Positions 7,873 through 8,365 of a stretch of DNA of 8,365 nt are shown here, piece after piece. This stretch comes from Deltaproteobacteria bacterium (GTDB lineage Bacteria; Desulfobacterota; UBA8473), in assembly GCA_030621455.1 (NCBI GenBank), contig JAUXHQ010000062.1, positions 1-8,365 on the forward strand, read 5' to 3'. Position 1 is the stretch's first letter, and each line of letters opens with the position of its first letter. The notes under the pieces were generated by a model. The model was given only the letters and a program-made list of their open reading frames with translations, ran no database searches and was not told the origin of the DNA. Both the position numbers and the translations under genes were made by a program.

Positions 7873-7977
7873 GATATTCGTCATAACAGTCAATTATAGA
7901 TTTTCACATGTTAAGTTTTACTTCAATATGGATCGTAATCGTACCCCTCAATAACTCAGTGGTGGTCATAATTTCCG

Positions 7978-7986
7978 TGGTATACT
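7978..7986 (+). promoter_or_regulatory. Possible extended -10 promoter reading toward nusG
   Basis: TGGTATACT fits TGnTATAnT with one departure from TATAAT. No recognisable -35 hexamer is present 16-18 bp upstream. If used, it would give nusG a leader of about 260 nt containing the palindrome at 7999 and the whole MITE. Confidence 0.3.
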
Positions 7987-7998
7987 TTATTACGCAGG

Positions 7999-8015
7999 GA
8001 AGGCCGGCGGCCTTC
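7999..8015. repeat. 17-bp GC-rich palindrome
   Basis: GAAGGCCG and CGGCCTTC flank a single central G, a perfect 8-bp inverted repeat. The one-base centre makes it a poor RNA hairpin, so a DNA-binding site or a chance GC-rich palindrome are both possible. It lies just after the predicted transcription start of the 7978 promoter. Confidence 0.5.
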
Positions 8016-8080
8016 ATGCTCGATTCAAAAACATCTGAGAAACAGGTTTTGGTGAGGGAGAAGTTGAACTGTGATTTAGG

Positions 8081-8240
8081 TAGTGTCCGTCCAGAAATGA
8101 GATATTTTTTACAAGGTCAAGGAAGACGAAGATTTTAACCGCAGGAATACATTAGGTAAGTAGGGGCACATTGCAATGTGCCCCTACTTCTGAGTTTGAC
8201 GCAGAGATTGCGGAAAATAGCCATTTATGGATGGGCACTA
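8081..8240. mobile_element. 160-bp MITE-like element with 19-bp terminal inverted repeats
   Basis: The left end TAGTGTCCGTCCAGAAATG (8081-8099) and the reverse complement of the right end (8222-8240), TAGTGCCCATCCATAAATG, agree at 16 of 19 positions. Past these ends the match continues weakly (TATTTT and CAA are shared after the offset of one base). Both ends begin with TA, which would fit a TA target duplication as made by IS630/Tc1-mariner transposases, though the TA could instead belong to the repeat. No transposase is encoded, so it would move only with help in trans. A perfect palindrome sits near its centre. Its right end is 17 bp from the nusG start codon. A related short copy is at 3851-3893. 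Confidence 0.7.
8158..8189. repeat. Perfect 32-bp palindrome inside the MITE
   Basis: The half-site AAGTAGGGGCACATTG is followed immediately by its exact reverse complement, with no spacer. Its centre (8173) is close to the centre of the 160-bp element (8160), so it may be the apical hairpin of the element or a separate palindromic repeat inserted into it. As RNA it would form a strong hairpin, but no U-tract follows, so it is not a standard terminator. Confidence 0.85.
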
Positions 8241-8257
8241 TATATAAGTGAGTTGTG

Positions 8258-8365
8258 ATGGGAAATAAGTGGTACGTGGTTCATACATATTCAGGATACG
8301 AAAACCAGGTTAGAACCGCACTGGAAGAGCGAATAAAGTCCCATAAAAAAGAGCATTTCTTTAAT
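8258..8365 (+). CDS. nusG: Transcription termination/antitermination factor NusG, N-terminal part, 3' end outside window
   Basis: NusG binds RNA polymerase and modulates elongation, Rho termination and coupling to ribosomes. The 36 codons visible contain the hallmark start of the NGN domain, KWYVVHTYSGYENQV (4-18), followed by ALEERIKS. The downstream domains, including KOW, lie beyond the window. The ATG at 8258 is preceded by an in-frame GTG (8255), and the frame closes at a TGA at 8249-8251, so the start is one of these two. The ribosome site is weak (AAGTGAG at 8246-8252). A housekeeping NusG is more likely than a specialised paralogue from the sequence seen, but the absence of secE next door leaves some doubt. 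Confidence 0.93.
   Translation, partial: MGNKWYVVHTYSGYENQVRTALEERIKSHKKEHFFN

Larger units (their letters stand above)
7859..8257. other. 399-bp region between nadE and nusG without a credible gene
   Basis: An open frame of 76 codons (7908-8138) begins with a hydrophobic stretch, but it has no ribosome site, matches no family I recognise and takes its last 20 codons from the MITE. I regard it as spurious. No tRNA or SecE-like coding sequence is visible, although tRNA-Trp and secE commonly precede nusG. The region holds a possible promoter (7978-7986), a short palindrome (7999-8015) and the MITE (8081-8240), all listed separately. Confidence 0.6.

Noticed and set aside
7908..8138. 76-codon open frame with hydrophobic N terminus
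   Set aside because: No ribosome site, no recognised family, and the last part is encoded by the MITE end. It does not resemble SecE.
8158..8189. Palindrome as an intrinsic terminator ahead of nusG
   Set aside because: The stem is strong but no T-tract follows on either strand, and it lies inside a larger inverted-repeat element.

Overview
The window looks like a chromosomal segment of a Gram-negative bacterium with moderate GC content. The flavour of the proteins (MnmE, a periplasmic SurA/PpiC-type chaperone, PII, Amt and NusG) suggests Desulfobacterota (former Deltaproteobacteria, perhaps a syntrophic lineage). That placement is inference from sequence character, not a database match. There is no phage, plasmid, CRISPR or defence module. 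The genes are housekeeping or metabolic, and the unusual material is in the intergenic DNA.

Layout: 1-672 is the 3' part of mnmE (+). It converges on a secreted parvulin-type peptidyl-prolyl isomerase (898-1899, -) across a 225-bp gap that holds an 11-bp inverted repeat. Further minus-strand genes follow: an auxin-efflux-carrier (AEC) family permease (2045-2995) and, 39 bp upstream of it, an HhH-GPD DNA glycosylase of the endonuclease III/MagIII type (3035-3745), probably co-transcribed. A 430-bp divergent intergenic region (3746-4175) carries three inverted-repeat structures. Then come plus-strand genes for nitrogen and NAD metabolism: a PII signalling protein (4176-4514), the ammonium channel AmtB (4588-5877) and glutamine-dependent NAD+ synthetase NadE (TTG start, 6122-7858). 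After about 400 bp without a credible gene, the window ends in the first 36 codons of nusG (8258-8365).

How the genes work together: PII (GlnB/GlnK) reads 2-oxoglutarate, ATP and ADP, and when deuridylylated it plugs AmtB. AmtB supplies ammonium for glutamine synthesis, and NadE uses glutamine as nitrogen donor for NAD+. PII is known to bind glutamine-dependent NadE and relieve its feedback inhibition by NAD+ in some bacteria, so glnB-amtB-nadE is a physically clustered example of that nitrogen-to-NAD link. nadE also seems to have its own extended -10 promoter (6018-6026).

The most distinctive non-coding feature is a 160-bp MITE-like element (8081-8240) whose 19-bp terminal inverted repeats begin and end with TA. 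It has a perfect 32-bp palindrome near its middle and ends 17 bp before the nusG start codon. A shrunken relative of the same ends lies at 3851-3893, upstream of the PII gene. I found no convincing evidence of an undescribed multi-gene system; the best leads are these intergenic repeats, the glnB-amtB-nadE linkage and some active-site departures in the glycosylase and MnmE.
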